A stretch of 56,557 nt of DNA from a virus: IMG/VR virus record IMGVR_UViG_3300034109_000654, positions 1-56,557 of that record. One strand, 5' to 3'. Below the pieces are notes generated by a model. That model saw only the letters and a program-made list of their open reading frames with translations. It had not been told where the DNA came from and made no database searches. Positions 24,209 through 30,977 of this stretch are shown in pieces. The translations under genes were made by a program, and so were the position numbers. Within the stretch, counting starts at the first letter, position 1, and each line of letters opens with the position of its first letter.

Positions 24209-24751
24209 CTACTTGGCCGCGACCTTGGGGGCCGGAGCCTTGTCGGCCTTGGCCGCGAGCTGGGCGAGCAGCGCGTTGAGCCGCTTCCACTTGTCGCGGT
24301 CGTCCTTGCGGATGACCTCCCGGTCGCCGACCTTCACCGTGCGGACGAAGTCCTGCTCGCTGTAGGTGACGGTGACCAGGACGTTGCCCTTGCGGAAGCG
24401 CACCGTGCGGTCGAAGGGGGCCTCGGTGTCGTCCTTGTAGCCCGCGTTCTTGGCCAGCGTCAGCGTGTGCTGGCGGAACATGTGCGCCTTGCCGGTGCCG
24501 GCGGGGCGACCTGCCCACGTCGGGCCACCCGGGGCCGCCTTCTTGACCGGCGCCGCCTTCTTGACCGGGGCCGCCTTCTTGACCGGGGCCTTGGCCGGGG
24601 CCTTCTTGGCGACCGGGGCCGCCTTCTTGGCCGGGGCCTTGGCCGGGGCCTTCTTGGCGACCGCCTTGGCCGGGGCCTTCTTGACCGGGCCGGGCTTCGG
24701 CGCGGGCTTGGGGGCCTCGATGACGGCGGCGGTGCTCTCGGTGTTCGACAT
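24209..24751 (-). CDS. Histone-H1-like tail fused to a small phage domain
   Basis: 180 aa. Residues about 14-75 are Lys/Ala/Pro repeats (KKAPAKA, VKKAAP) like eukaryotic H1, HupB or Lsr2-region tails, which bind DNA non-specifically. Residues about 88-165 form a compact domain (AHMFRQHTLTLAKNAGYK, VRFRKGNVLVTVTYSEQDFV) that is paralogous to the gene at 28104-28469. ATG with GAAAGGAA after promoter-leader (d). Probably a phage nucleoid-associated protein acting on phage or host DNA. Domain match seen in sequence; role inferred. Confidence 0.75.
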   Translation of the reverse strand: MSNTESTAAVIEAPKPAPKPGPVKKAPAKAVAKKAPAKAPAKKAAPVAKKAPAKAPVKKAAPVKKAAPVKKAAPGGPTWAGRPAGTGKAHMFRQHTLTLAKNAGYKDDTEAPFDRTVRFRKGNVLVTVTYSEQDFVRTVKVGDREVIRKDDRDKWKRLNALLAQLAAKADKAPAPKVAAK

Positions 24752-24809
24752 AGGTGATTCCTTTCGTCTTGGCGGTGTCCCGCCGTGATTTTCTTACTCT
24801 TTCAGATTA
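24752..24809 (-). promoter_or_regulatory. Leftward promoter-leader element (d)
   Basis: Minus strand TAATCT (24809-24804), then GAAAGAGTAAG, a small GGCGG-gaca-CCGCC hairpin and GAAAGGAATC before the ATG at 24751. Confidence 0.7.
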
Positions 24810-24885
24810 CCCTATGGGCGATGCCCACGCAACTCATTTCTCGGGGTTTTCCGAGGTAGACGAGCTGCCGGGGAGGCATTGTCGG

Positions 24886-25137
24886 CTAGGCGTCCTCCTC
24901 TCCGTCCTCGGAGTAGCGGGGCTCGGAGGAGGTGAACTCCCCGCACTCGGAGCACTCGGTGTCCGGGTGGGTCCAGGCCGAGCACCACGGGCAGGTGATC
25001 TCGCCGGGCTCGTCGGGCTCGGGGCCGTCCATCTCGAGCCAGCGGGCCTGCGCCCACTCCTCGTCGGCGCGGGCCTCGGCCGCCCAGACGGTGTGTCCGC
25101 AGCAGCCGCAGCACGGCGCGTCCTCGCAGATCGCCAT
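24886..25137 (-). CDS. Acidic protein with multiple Cys pairs
   Basis: 83 aa. CEDAPCCGCCGH, ITCPWCSAWTH and TECSECGEFT give at least three Cys-x2-Cys knuckles, probably two zinc sites; acidic C-terminus SEDGEEDA. Last gene of the 25.1-26.3 kb unit; a weak hairpin CTCGG-ggtttt-CCGAG follows at 24840. Function unknown. Confidence 0.75.
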   Translation of the reverse strand: MAICEDAPCCGCCGHTVWAAEARADEEWAQARWLEMDGPEPDEPGEITCPWCSAWTHPDTECSECGEFTSSEPRYSEDGEEDA

Positions 25138-25138
25138 G

Positions 25139-25507
25139 TCAGATCACCCACGACACGGTGTCGGGGGCGAACAGGCCCAGCCCCTTGGCGTAGACGCGGT
25201 CGCGCTTGGCCCACTCGAGCAGCTCGGACTTCCACCTCGCCTTGCGGAGCTGGTGGAACGGCAGGGTGACCCGGCACATCCGGCCGTCCTTGAGCTCGCC
25301 GTAGCAGTACGACAGGTCGAAGAACGGGAAGTCCCGGTCGCCGAGCAGCCGCAGCCGGGTGATCCGGGCCAGCTTCGGGTCCGACCAGTACACCTCGGCG
25401 TCGCCATCGGCCGCCAGCCGGTCCAGCAGCGCCTGCTGGCCGCCCGCGGGCAGGCCGTTGATCTCGTGGGCCCCGTACTTGTCGCGGAACGGGATGGTTT
25501 CGATCAT
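25139..25507 (-). CDS. Hypothetical protein
   Basis: 122 aa, ATG with AAAGGATC and four-base overlap with the upstream stop. IPFRDKYGAHEINGLPAGGQ, LTRLR-type strands (ARITRLRLLGDRDFPFFDLS) and a basic helix. No family recognised. Confidence 0.75.
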   Translation of the reverse strand: MIETIPFRDKYGAHEINGLPAGGQQALLDRLAADGDAEVYWSDPKLARITRLRLLGDRDFPFFDLSYCYGELKDGRMCRVTLPFHQLRKARWKSELLEWAKRDRVYAKGLGLFAPDTVSWVI

Positions 25508-25713
25508 GCGTTCGATCCTTTCGTCTCGGAGGTGAGCAGTTCGAGGGCTTCCAGCGCCGAGCGCAGGCCGCTGGCGCGACCGGCCCAGAACTCTGCGCCG
25601 TCGTGGTGGGCCGGGCCGATGTGCCGCAGCCGGTCACAGCGCTCGGCCTCGTTCTCGGCGGTGAGCAGCAGCCCCCGCAGGTGCGTGAGCACCGCGGCCA
25701 TGTGCCCGGTCAC
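25504..25713 (-). CDS. Small helical protein
   Basis: 69 aa, GTG overlapping the previous stop. LRGLLLTAENEAERCDRLRH and SGLRSALEALELLTSET are helices; a DUF-like small actinophage protein, unassigned. Confidence 0.7.
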   Translation of the reverse strand: MTGHMAAVLTHLRGLLLTAENEAERCDRLRHIGPAHHDGAEFWAGRASGLRSALEALELLTSETKGSNA

Positions 25714-25922
25714 GAGGTCCGCCGGGGGAGCCGGACCTTGTAGCGGAACTCAGCGCCATCGGGGTTGGCCTCGAGGCGCTTGAGCCGGTCGAGCTCGAGG
25801 TGCAGCCGCCGCATCCACATCTCCACGGTCTCGCTGTCGCCGGTCTCGGCCAGCCGGACGATCATCTGCGCGGCCCGCAGGACGCGCCGGCGCGCGATCT
25901 CGGGGGTCATCCGATCGGCCAT
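25710..25922 (-). CDS. Small basic helical protein
   Basis: 70 aa, ATG overlapping the upstream stop. MTPEIARRRVLRAAQMIVRL and a second Arg/Leu-rich helix. Unknown. Confidence 0.7.
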   Translation of the reverse strand: MADRMTPEIARRRVLRAAQMIVRLAETGDSETVEMWMRRLHLELDRLKRLEANPDGAEFRYKVRLPRRTS

Positions 25923-26263
25923 CAGGCGCTCCGTCCCTGGAAGCGGGTGGCGACCCGGTCGTCGGACTGCATGACCCGCTCGGTGGACGGCTCGCCCTTG
26001 TAGTTCGTGTCGCAGACGACGTCGAACCACAACACCCAGCGCTGCTCGGGGCCGTGCCACTCGTAGTTGGCCGCCCGGCGCCGGAAGTTCGGATCACCCA
26101 GCGTCCCGGTCAGGTCGATCACCCCGCGGTCGAGGTTGTTCGTGAACACCCTCATCCCGTGCGTGATCACCTTGCGGTCAGCGGTGTAGACCGGGGGATC
26201 GTTGGGCGTCCAGATCGGGCGTCCGTACTCGTCCTTGCTCGGTTCCCACTTCGTGTTCGTCAT
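25922..26263 (-). CDS. Hypothetical Trp-rich protein, first gene of unit
   Basis: 113 aa, ATG with GAAAGGAAA upstream after promoter-leader (e). KWEPSKDEYGRPIWTPNDPP and YEWHGPEQRWVLWFDVVCDT suggest a small beta-rich fold. No family. Confidence 0.75.
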   Translation of the reverse strand: MTNTKWEPSKDEYGRPIWTPNDPPVYTADRKVITHGMRVFTNNLDRGVIDLTGTLGDPNFRRRAANYEWHGPEQRWVLWFDVVCDTNYKGEPSTERVMQSDDRVATRFQGRSA

Positions 26264-26305
26264 TGCGTTTCCTTTCTCGATGGAGCAACTTACCCCTTAA
26301 GACTA
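26264..26305 (-). promoter_or_regulatory. Leftward promoter-leader element (e)
   Basis: Minus strand TAGTCT (26305-26300) then TAAGGGGTAAGTTGC and GAAAGGAAA before the ATG at 26263. Lacks the GGGAATCACCC segment. Confidence 0.7.
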
Positions 26306-26586
26306 TATCACCGACCGACCATTCCGCAACTTCTCGGCCGGAGTAAAAATGCAGATCAGATAGGGCGGGCGGCCGATACAGCAAACGGGCGACCGACGAC
26401 GGGCACCCCGCCCAGCGAGCGGGCCGGTTGTCGGGCGGTGCCCGACAATTCTCGATAGATACGCCCGCCGCCGGCCGCCGCCGCCGCCGCGCCCGTGCGG
26501 CGGCACCGACCGCCATCGGGCCGCCCGAAAAGGGCAGACTCCACCCCCGGTTGGCCTGTGGTTGGCCTGCACTCACCAGGAGGGCC
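26306..26586. other. Gene-free gap with a palindrome
   Basis: No supported gene. TTGTCGGG (26428-26435) and CCCGACAA (26441-26448) form an 8-5-8 palindrome that could be an operator or hairpin. The rest is low-complexity GCC-rich sequence (26460-26500). A long rightward open frame starting here is antisense to real leftward genes. Confidence 0.4.
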
Positions 26587-26627
26587 GACCGGCCGCCCGG
26601 CCCCCGAAGGGGCCGGGCGAGCCGGTC
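26587..26627 (-). terminator. GC hairpin with UUCG-type loop after Cys-rich gene
   Basis: Inner stem CGCCCGGCCCC / GGGGCCGGGCG with CGAA (minus strand UUCG) loop, extended by GACCGG / CCGGTC, two bases after the stop at 26629. No T-run; probably stabilises the mRNA 3' end or attenuates transcription. Confidence 0.55.
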
Positions 26628-26628
26628 G

Positions 26629-27315
26629 CTAGCCGTCGAGCTCGCCCAGGGCGCGCAGGGCGTCCCGGCAGGGCTCGCAGCACCAGATCTCGGTGACCGC
26701 GTCGACGAGCCGCACCCGGACCGTCTTGCCCTCGTCGACCTTGCAGTCGTCGGCTTGCCCGGCCTCGCAGGCCCGAGTCAACGGAGCCGAGATGTGCTCG
26801 CGGCACCGGATGTACCCGAGCCGGTCGCGGTAGACCGCGTACTCGTTGCACCGCGCCGAGTAGCTCGGGCACCCGAACTCCCCGCAGCACCGGCCGTCGA
26901 CCTCGACCTCGCACGTCCAGCGGTCGGCGTGCTCGTAGCAGAGGTCGAGGCTCGTGAGGCCGCCGTCCTCGCCGTTGACCGAGATCCGCACGCCAGCCGA
27001 GCCGCCGCCGCACTCCGCGCACGGCTCCCCGACCGCCAGGTCGAACTGGCACAGCCACGCCGTGACGCCATTGCCGAAGGTCTTGCGACCCGCCGCCTCC
27101 TCCGAGCAGTCCTCGTTGGAGCACTCGAGGTGCGAGTTCGGCACCACGCACTCGATGTCGTGCGGGACGTTGGCGTCGTTGACCTGCGTCGGACACCAGG
27201 TCGAGCACTCCCCGATCCCGTGCATCGTCCGTGCCGGCCCGAGCCCGGTGATCAGGACGCTCACCTCGAGGCCGAGCCGCTCATCATTCGACACGAACCG
27301 CTGCGAATCGCTCAT
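26629..27315 (-). CDS. Large Cys-rich protein, probably multi-zinc
   Basis: 228 aa with over twenty Cys, many paired: ECSTWCPTQVND, LECSNEDCSEEA, EPCAECGGGS, WTCEVEVDGRCCGEFGCPSY, IRCREH and EIWCCEPCRDAL. Arranged like consecutive zinc ribbons. ATG with AAGGAGG seven bases upstream. No catalytic motif is recognised; such Cys-rich proteins in actinophages are unassigned. Preceded by one copy of the 63-bp hairpin repeat. Confidence 0.75.
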   Translation of the reverse strand: MSDSQRFVSNDERLGLEVSVLITGLGPARTMHGIGECSTWCPTQVNDANVPHDIECVVPNSHLECSNEDCSEEAAGRKTFGNGVTAWLCQFDLAVGEPCAECGGGSAGVRISVNGEDGGLTSLDLCYEHADRWTCEVEVDGRCCGEFGCPSYSARCNEYAVYRDRLGYIRCREHISAPLTRACEAGQADDCKVDEGKTVRVRLVDAVTEIWCCEPCRDALRALGELDG

Positions 27316-27400
27316 GCGATCCTCCTTGCGAACATCGGGCGACAGCCGCACTCCCCGGGATTGGGGAGCCGCTCGAAGCCGCCCTGCGGGAACCTCCCGC

Positions 27401-27463
27401 CCACGGGCACCGCGCGACATGCGCGGGGCCCGAGGGAAGGGGCGGGGGCCGAAGCCCCCGCCA
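27401..27463 (-). repeat. 63-bp hairpin repeat, copy 1
   Basis: Nearly identical to 28031-28092, 630 bases away. On the minus strand it gives GGCGGGGGC-UUCG-GCCCCCGCC and then a second GC stem around GCGCG. It follows the stop at 27469 and may be a portable 3'-end or attenuator module. Confidence 0.75.
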
Positions 27464-27468
27464 CCCGC

Positions 27469-27591
27469 CTACACCGGCTGCGGACCGAACTCGTCGAAGC
27501 AGTCGGTCACCGCGTGGGCCGGGCACGCGCCGTGGTCGAAGATCTCGACCTCGACCCCGCACCAGCAGCACTCGCCGAGCCACTCGCTCAC
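27469..27591 (-). CDS. 40-aa zinc-knuckle protein
   Basis: VSEWLGECCWCGVEVEIFDH then GACPAHAVTDCF: Cys-x2-C ... C-x2-H pattern of a compact zinc ribbon. GTG overlaps the previous stop. Followed by hairpin repeat copy 1. Confidence 0.65.
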   Translation of the reverse strand: MSEWLGECCWCGVEVEIFDHGACPAHAVTDCFDEFGPQPV

Positions 27592-27773
27592 AGCCCGGCC
27601 TCCTTCGCGTCGCGCACCCACTCGGGCAGCGCCGCCGCCCGGCGGTCGAGCTCGTCGGCCACCCACTCGGGCAGCCGCTGGGCGGCGCGCTTGGCCGCCC
27701 TGGCCCGACGCCGCTCGGCGTCCCGGTCCCGCCGGGCCGCCTCGCGGTCGAGGCGCTGGGCGCGGGCGCTCAC
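27588..27773 (-). CDS. Small Arg-rich helical protein
   Basis: 61 aa, GTG overlapping the upstream stop. Highly charged helix (LDREAARRDRDAERRRARAA) followed by two similar LPEWV segments. Possibly nucleic acid-binding. Unknown. Confidence 0.65.
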   Translation of the reverse strand: MSARAQRLDREAARRDRDAERRRARAAKRAAQRLPEWVADELDRRAAALPEWVRDAKEAGL

Positions 27774-27919
27774 TTGCCCGCGCCCTTCACCCGGTGCGGG
27801 GTGCGGGGCTCGATCACCTTCGGTGACCGCGTGCTCCGCCAGACCCAGCGGTCGGCCTGGGTGCTCCAGACGCTCTCGCGTTCCGTCCACGGGGCGACCC
27901 ACGGTGTCCATTCGCTCAT
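27770..27919 (-). CDS. 49-aa Trp-rich basic protein
   Basis: MSEWTPWVAPWTERESVWST continues WVWRSTRSPKVIEPRTPHRV. ATG with GAAAGG upstream and stop overlapping the next GTG. Six Trp in the first half. The coupling supports coding. No family. Confidence 0.55.
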   Translation of the reverse strand: MSEWTPWVAPWTERESVWSTQADRWVWRSTRSPKVIEPRTPHRVKGAGK

Positions 27920-28030
27920 CGGCGAACCTTTCGTCGTGCGAGGCATCGCATGTCGGTGATCCCGACCGCTGTCACCCGGTGATTCCGGGCGCGCTGTGCA
28001 CCTCGCGGTTTCTCGAAGGGCGAACCCTTC

Positions 28031-28094
28031 CCACGGGCACCGCGCGCCAGGCGCGGGGCCCGAGGGAAGGGGCGGGGGCCGAAGCCCCCGCCCC
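28031..28094 (-). repeat. 63-bp hairpin repeat, copy 2
   Basis: Second copy of the 27401-27463 element, differing by a few bases, ten bases after the stop at 28104. Stem GGGGCGGGGGC / GCCCCCGCCCC with CGAA loop (UUCG on the minus strand). Confidence 0.75.
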
Positions 28095-28103
28095 GCCTGG
28101 CCG

Positions 28104-28469
28104 CTAGGCCGTGGCCGGAGCCTTGCGGCGGCTGCGCTTGGGCGCGGTCGCCAGCTCCTTGTTGACCCGGCCGACCTTCCCGGCGTGGGTCGGGAGGACG
28201 AAGGGCGCCTTGTCGCCCTTCCGGTGCGCCTCCTTGACGAAGTCGCCCTCGTCGTAGCGCACCGTGATCTCCTCGGTGCCCCGGGTGAACACCGTCACCC
28301 GGCCGTCCGCCACCGGCTTCCAGCCGTTGTCCTCGGCGCGCTTCTTCGTGTTGAGCCGGAAGAAGTGCGCCTTCGGCAGCCCGGCGTCGAGCGCCGCCGC
28401 CCAGCTCGGCTTGGCGATGGCCGCCTCGAGGGCAGCGCCGGCGATCTTCTTCGAGGAACGAGCAGCCAT
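28104..28469 (-). CDS. Paralogue of the H1-like-tail protein, basic C-terminus
   Basis: 121 aa. AHFFRLNTKKRAEDNGWK and VTVFTRGTEEITVRYDEGDF-V align with AHMFRQHTLTLAKNAGYK and VRFRKGNVLVTVTYSEQDFV of the 24209-24751 protein, so both carry the same small domain. Here the basic tail is C-terminal and short (KRSRRKAPATA). ATG with GAAGGAG. Probably DNA-associated by analogy. Long structured leader upstream. Confidence 0.75.
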   Translation of the reverse strand: MAARSSKKIAGAALEAAIAKPSWAAALDAGLPKAHFFRLNTKKRAEDNGWKPVADGRVTVFTRGTEEITVRYDEGDFVKEAHRKGDKAPFVLPTHAGKVGRVNKELATAPKRSRRKAPATA

Positions 28470-28725
28470 GTCGGCTCCTTCGGGTTGGTGGTCGCACGCC
28501 GCACCCCGGCATCGGACCGGGGCCGCTCACGCGACCTGAGGGAACTCCCCTCGCAGAGGGCTCGGAGATGAGGCCGAGCCCTCGGCCAGGGTCCGGGGCG
28601 ATGAGTCCCCGGACTCCCGCCGCCGCCCTTGGGTGGTGTTCCACAGACACCACAGGCCAGCGGTTTTGCAGGCATCCACTATGTAAATTCTCAAACTTCA
28701 CTCAACTGCTTACCCCTTTAGATTA
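28470..28725 (-). promoter_or_regulatory. Promoter (f) and structured 5' leader
   Basis: Minus strand TAATCT (28725-28720) then AAAGGGGTAAGCAG. The ~245-base leader to the ATG at 28469 contains consecutive hairpins: GTCCGGGG/CCCCGGAC (28614-28591), GAGGGCTCGG/CCGAGCCCTC (28583-28556) and CCCCGG/CCGGGG near 28503-28523. The loops of the first two both contain CTCATC. A short frame beginning MPAKPLACGVCGT runs through it but is disrupted by hairpin sequence and is not called. Could be a cis-regulatory RNA. Confidence 0.55.
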
Positions 28726-28800
28726 CCGTTCCCCTCAACCATGCACCACCCCCCGGTTCGGAGTCCTCGCCTCCGCAATTTTTTGCTGCCGGATGGATTT

Positions 28801-28820
28801 GATACTTACCCTTTAGAATA
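28801..28820 (-). promoter_or_regulatory. Leftward promoter element (g)
   Basis: Minus strand TATTCT (28820-28815) followed by AAAGGGTAAGTAT, the same consensus as (a)-(i). It lies 95 bases upstream of (f), a tandem promoter for the 28.1-28.5 kb gene. Confidence 0.6.
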
Positions 28821-28858
28821 GCCCCGGCTCTGCCGCCGGAACACCTACCGTGGTCGGA

Positions 28859-29452
28859 GTGACCACCACGCCATTCGACAAGCCGACAGTCGATGACATC
28901 GCCAACTCCACACCGGCTTCTGACGAGTCCCTCTGGGAGCGCAGGATGCGCGCGGTCACCATGCGGAACGCTGGCAGGACTTATCAGCAGATCGCCGAGG
29001 CCCTAACCAACGCCGGCACCCCCATCTCGGTCTCCCAGGTCCGCAAGGATGTGGCCAAGGCATACAAGGAGATCATCGGGGAGGCCCGCGACGACATGAT
29101 CGCCCGGCAGCGCAGTGTGCTGTTCGACTTTCAGAGGGCCAACTACCTCGATGCCATCAACACCGACCCTGATCGCACCGATGAGCGTGCCACCGCCCAG
29201 AAGCTGATCCTCTCGGCGATGGACCACGAGGCCAAGCTGTTCGGTCTGTACTCACCGCAGCGGGTCAGCCTGGGCATCAGTGACACCGAGTTCGCCGAGG
29301 AGACCGCCAGGCTCATTTCGGAGCTTGGGTTGCAGCCACCCAAGGAGTTGCTGCTCGGCCGGGAGCGCCAGGAGGAAGCGGTCGACGCCGAGGTGGTCGA
29401 GGCGGTGGAGGCCGCACCCGTCGAACGTGTACCGGACTGGTCAAACATCTGA
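28859..29452 (+). CDS. Terminase small subunit-like HTH protein
   Basis: 197 aa. N-terminal HTH (RMRAVTMRNAGRTYQQIAEA, then ISVSQVRKDVAKAYKE) and a helical core (DDMIARQRSVLFDFQRANYL, KLILSAMDHEAKLFGLYSPQ) match the shape of phage TerS proteins, which bind packaging sites. TACCGT is seven bases before this GTG, which selects it over GTG 28850; no ribosome-binding site. It is 9 kb away from the large subunit, which is unusual, so another HTH role is possible. Confidence 0.65.
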   Translation: MTTTPFDKPTVDDIANSTPASDESLWERRMRAVTMRNAGRTYQQIAEALTNAGTPISVSQVRKDVAKAYKEIIGEARDDMIARQRSVLFDFQRANYLDAINTDPDRTDERATAQKLILSAMDHEAKLFGLYSPQRVSLGISDTEFAEETARLISELGLQPPKELLLGRERQEEAVDAEVVEAVEAAPVERVPDWSNI

Positions 29453-29487
29453 GCGGTTTTGGTGCGCCGTGTTGTTATCGTGCGGTT

Positions 29488-30042
29488 GTGGAAGATACTT
29501 GCGAACGCAACGATCCACCGAGCAGGTGGGAGCCGGACCTACAGCTGATTCCCGCGGTCATGGCGGGCGGTGGCCGCAAGATGGCGCAGCTGTCCTCCTC
29601 TGATCGCTGCTGGGTGGTGGCGGGGCTGACGGTCCTGGGCCTGACCGCCGGGGACATCGCCGACCGGCTCGACTGTTCACTGCGTCTGGTCCGCTCGATA
29701 CGCTCTGACGACATGACCGCTGTCTGTGTTTATGCGCTCACCGAGTCCACGAACTTCGCCAGCGAGATGCGCCTGGCTCAGAGTCACCTGCGTTCGCAGA
29801 GCAGCAGGATCACCGAGCTGTCCGGGGAGTTGGAGCGCACCCGGTCGAAGTTGAGCCGGATGATCGACACTCACGTCGGTGTAAGGAATTGCCCGAAGTG
29901 CGGAACCAGAATGGACCGCTGGAACGAGTACGTCTGCAACGGCAAGAGCTATTGCCGGGCCTGTCATCGGGAGCGGCAGAAGATGTATCGCAATCGTCAG
30001 CGTGAAGTCGCAGGTCTGCCGTTTGCCCTTGCTCGGGGCTGA
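29488..30042 (+). CDS. HTH protein with C-terminal zinc ribbon
   Basis: 184 aa. HTH around residues 40-72 (SDRCWVVAGLTVLGLTAGDI, ADRLDCSLRLVRSIRSDD), a helical middle (ITELSGELERTRSKLSRMID) and a C-terminal NCPKCGTRMDRW ... YCRACHRERQ four-Cys ribbon. TATCGT is six bases before the GTG (leaderless). Similar proteins are common in actinophages as DNA-binding regulators or HNH relatives lacking the nuclease motif. Confidence 0.75.
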   Translation: MEDTCERNDPPSRWEPDLQLIPAVMAGGGRKMAQLSSSDRCWVVAGLTVLGLTAGDIADRLDCSLRLVRSIRSDDMTAVCVYALTESTNFASEMRLAQSHLRSQSSRITELSGELERTRSKLSRMIDTHVGVRNCPKCGTRMDRWNEYVCNGKSYCRACHRERQKMYRNRQREVAGLPFALARG

Positions 30043-30047
30043 CAACA

Positions 30048-30067
30048 GTGACTACTTGAGTAGTCAC
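30048..30067. repeat. 20-bp palindrome
   Basis: GTGACTACT-TG-AGTAGTCAC, perfect nine-base arms, immediately after the stop at 30042. No T-run. Possibly an operator; its ACTACT half partly resembles the AGTAGTTG sites near attP and 32.3 kb. Confidence 0.55.
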
Positions 30068-30083
30068 ACCCCGGACAGGAGAA

Positions 30084-30180
30084 AGCGAAGGGGCGCAGCT
30101 CCTGCCTCACCGTGTAGGAGCGGGTCTTGGGCAGGGCTTGGCGGTGCATTTTCGGAAAACCGCTTTGACGCCCCTTCGCT
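30084..30180 (-). terminator. Large branched hairpin between convergent genes
   Basis: A 12-bp closing stem AGCGAAGGGGCG (30084-30095) / CGCCCCTTCGCT (30169-30180) encloses at least two inner hairpins, GCTCCT/AGGAGC (30098-30121) and GCGGT/ACCGC (30141-30163). On the minus strand TTTCTCC follows, so it may end leftward transcription from 30.2-32.3 kb. The branched form is unlike a simple terminator and could be a small RNA. Confidence 0.55.
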
Positions 30181-30186
30181 GGAAAA

Positions 30187-30435
30187 TCAGTAGTCGACCC
30201 ATTCCGATCTGCTCGAGGTGTGGAAGTACCCACACTCGCAGCGGTAGATCCGGCACGGCTTGCGGGTGCGCCCGTCATGGCTCATGTAGCGCAGCACCTT
30301 GATGGCGTGTTCCTCGTCCTCGAAGCACAGCTTGGTCGGAGTCGGGCATCCCTCGCGCGGAAGGCAGCGGTGGTGGTGTGTCCGGCTACCCCTCTGAATA
30401 TCGTCACTGTGACGCTTCGACCTGCGCTTACTCAT
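30187..30435 (-). CDS. Basic Cys/His protein
   Basis: 82 aa. ATG overlaps the upstream stop. RTHHHRCLPREGCPTPTKLC and PCRIYRCECGYFHTSS give a putative zinc site resembling mini zinc ribbons that end in CGxxHxx. Unknown function. Confidence 0.7.
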   Translation of the reverse strand: MSKRRSKRHSDDIQRGSRTHHHRCLPREGCPTPTKLCFEDEEHAIKVLRYMSHDGRTRKPCRIYRCECGYFHTSSRSEWVDY

Positions 30436-30725
30436 GAGGCACGCACCGACAGCAGAGCACGGGCGGTGGTGATCTTCACTCGACGGGGAGGGGTGTCTCC
30501 CATCAGCGCGTAGACCGTCGGGTTGGACAGGTCGGCGGTGCGAGCGATCGAGGCCAGCGAGGCTCCTGACTCCACCAGGGCGGCGACGTGTCGGCGCACC
30601 TCGGTGGAGTCGACGAGGTCGGGGACGTAGTCGGGGTTCCGACGCCACTTCATGTAGCAGGGCCAGCACATGCCCGCGCAGTGCCGCGGATGGTCCTGCC
30701 GGCCGCAGTTGGTGCACGCGGTCAT
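30432..30725 (-). CDS. Zinc-ribbon plus HTH DNA-binding protein
   Basis: 97 aa. N-terminal CTNCGRQDHPRHCAGMCWPC is a Cys-rich ribbon; residues about 42-75 (EVRRHVAALVESGASLASIA, RTADLSNPTVYALM) are an HTH. The same ribbon-HTH layout is found at the N-terminus of the 37527-38420 protein, so the two are probably paralogues. Likely a phage transcription regulator. Confidence 0.75.
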   Translation of the reverse strand: MTACTNCGRQDHPRHCAGMCWPCYMKWRRNPDYVPDLVDSTEVRRHVAALVESGASLASIARTADLSNPTVYALMGDTPPRRVKITTARALLSVRAS

Positions 30726-30928
30726 GTCTGTTCCTCCTCTTCTTCCTCGTCGCCGAACATCTCCTTGCCGGAGGTCATCATGTCCATGATGAGGTCGATG
30801 TCCTCGGCCACTATCTCGGCCTCGCCGCCCACCTGGATCAGCTCGCCCTTGGCGAGGTCGATCATGTAGTCCGCCTTGGCCTTGGTGCCGTCCTGCAGGG
30901 TCTTGGTGATGGTTCCGTGTATGAACAC
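30722..30928 (-). CDS. Small acidic protein
   Basis: 68 aa, GTG with CAGGAGA seven bases upstream; beta strands (GTITKTLQDGTKAKADYMID) then helices and an E-rich end (GDEEEEEEQT). First gene after promoter S4. Acidic tails of this type occur in DNA-mimic proteins, but nothing else supports that here. Confidence 0.7.
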   Translation of the reverse strand: MFIHGTITKTLQDGTKAKADYMIDLAKGELIQVGGEAEIVAEDIDLIMDMMTSGKEMFGDEEEEEEQT

Positions 30929-30977
30929 GCGGGTCTCCTGTCTTGTGAATAAAGCCTGTCTTGATAGGTATTTTACT
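30929..30977 (-). promoter_or_regulatory. Promoter with partial operator (S4)
   Basis: Minus strand AGTAAA, 17 bases, then CTTTATT as -10. It contains the half-site ATAGGTATT (30964-30972, plus strand) with a poorer partner AAAGCCTGT at the 9-4-9 spacing. Precedes the GTG at 30928. Confidence 0.5.

Noticed and set aside
26428-28107. Rightward 559-codon open frame
   Set aside because: Crosses several leftward genes with ribosome-binding sites; Arg/Ala/Gly-rich shadow.
28295-28675. Leftward frame starting MPAKPLACGVCGT
   Set aside because: Runs through consecutive hairpins and then antiparallel to the frame of the 28104-28469 gene; translation becomes Arg/Ser/Pro-rich noise.
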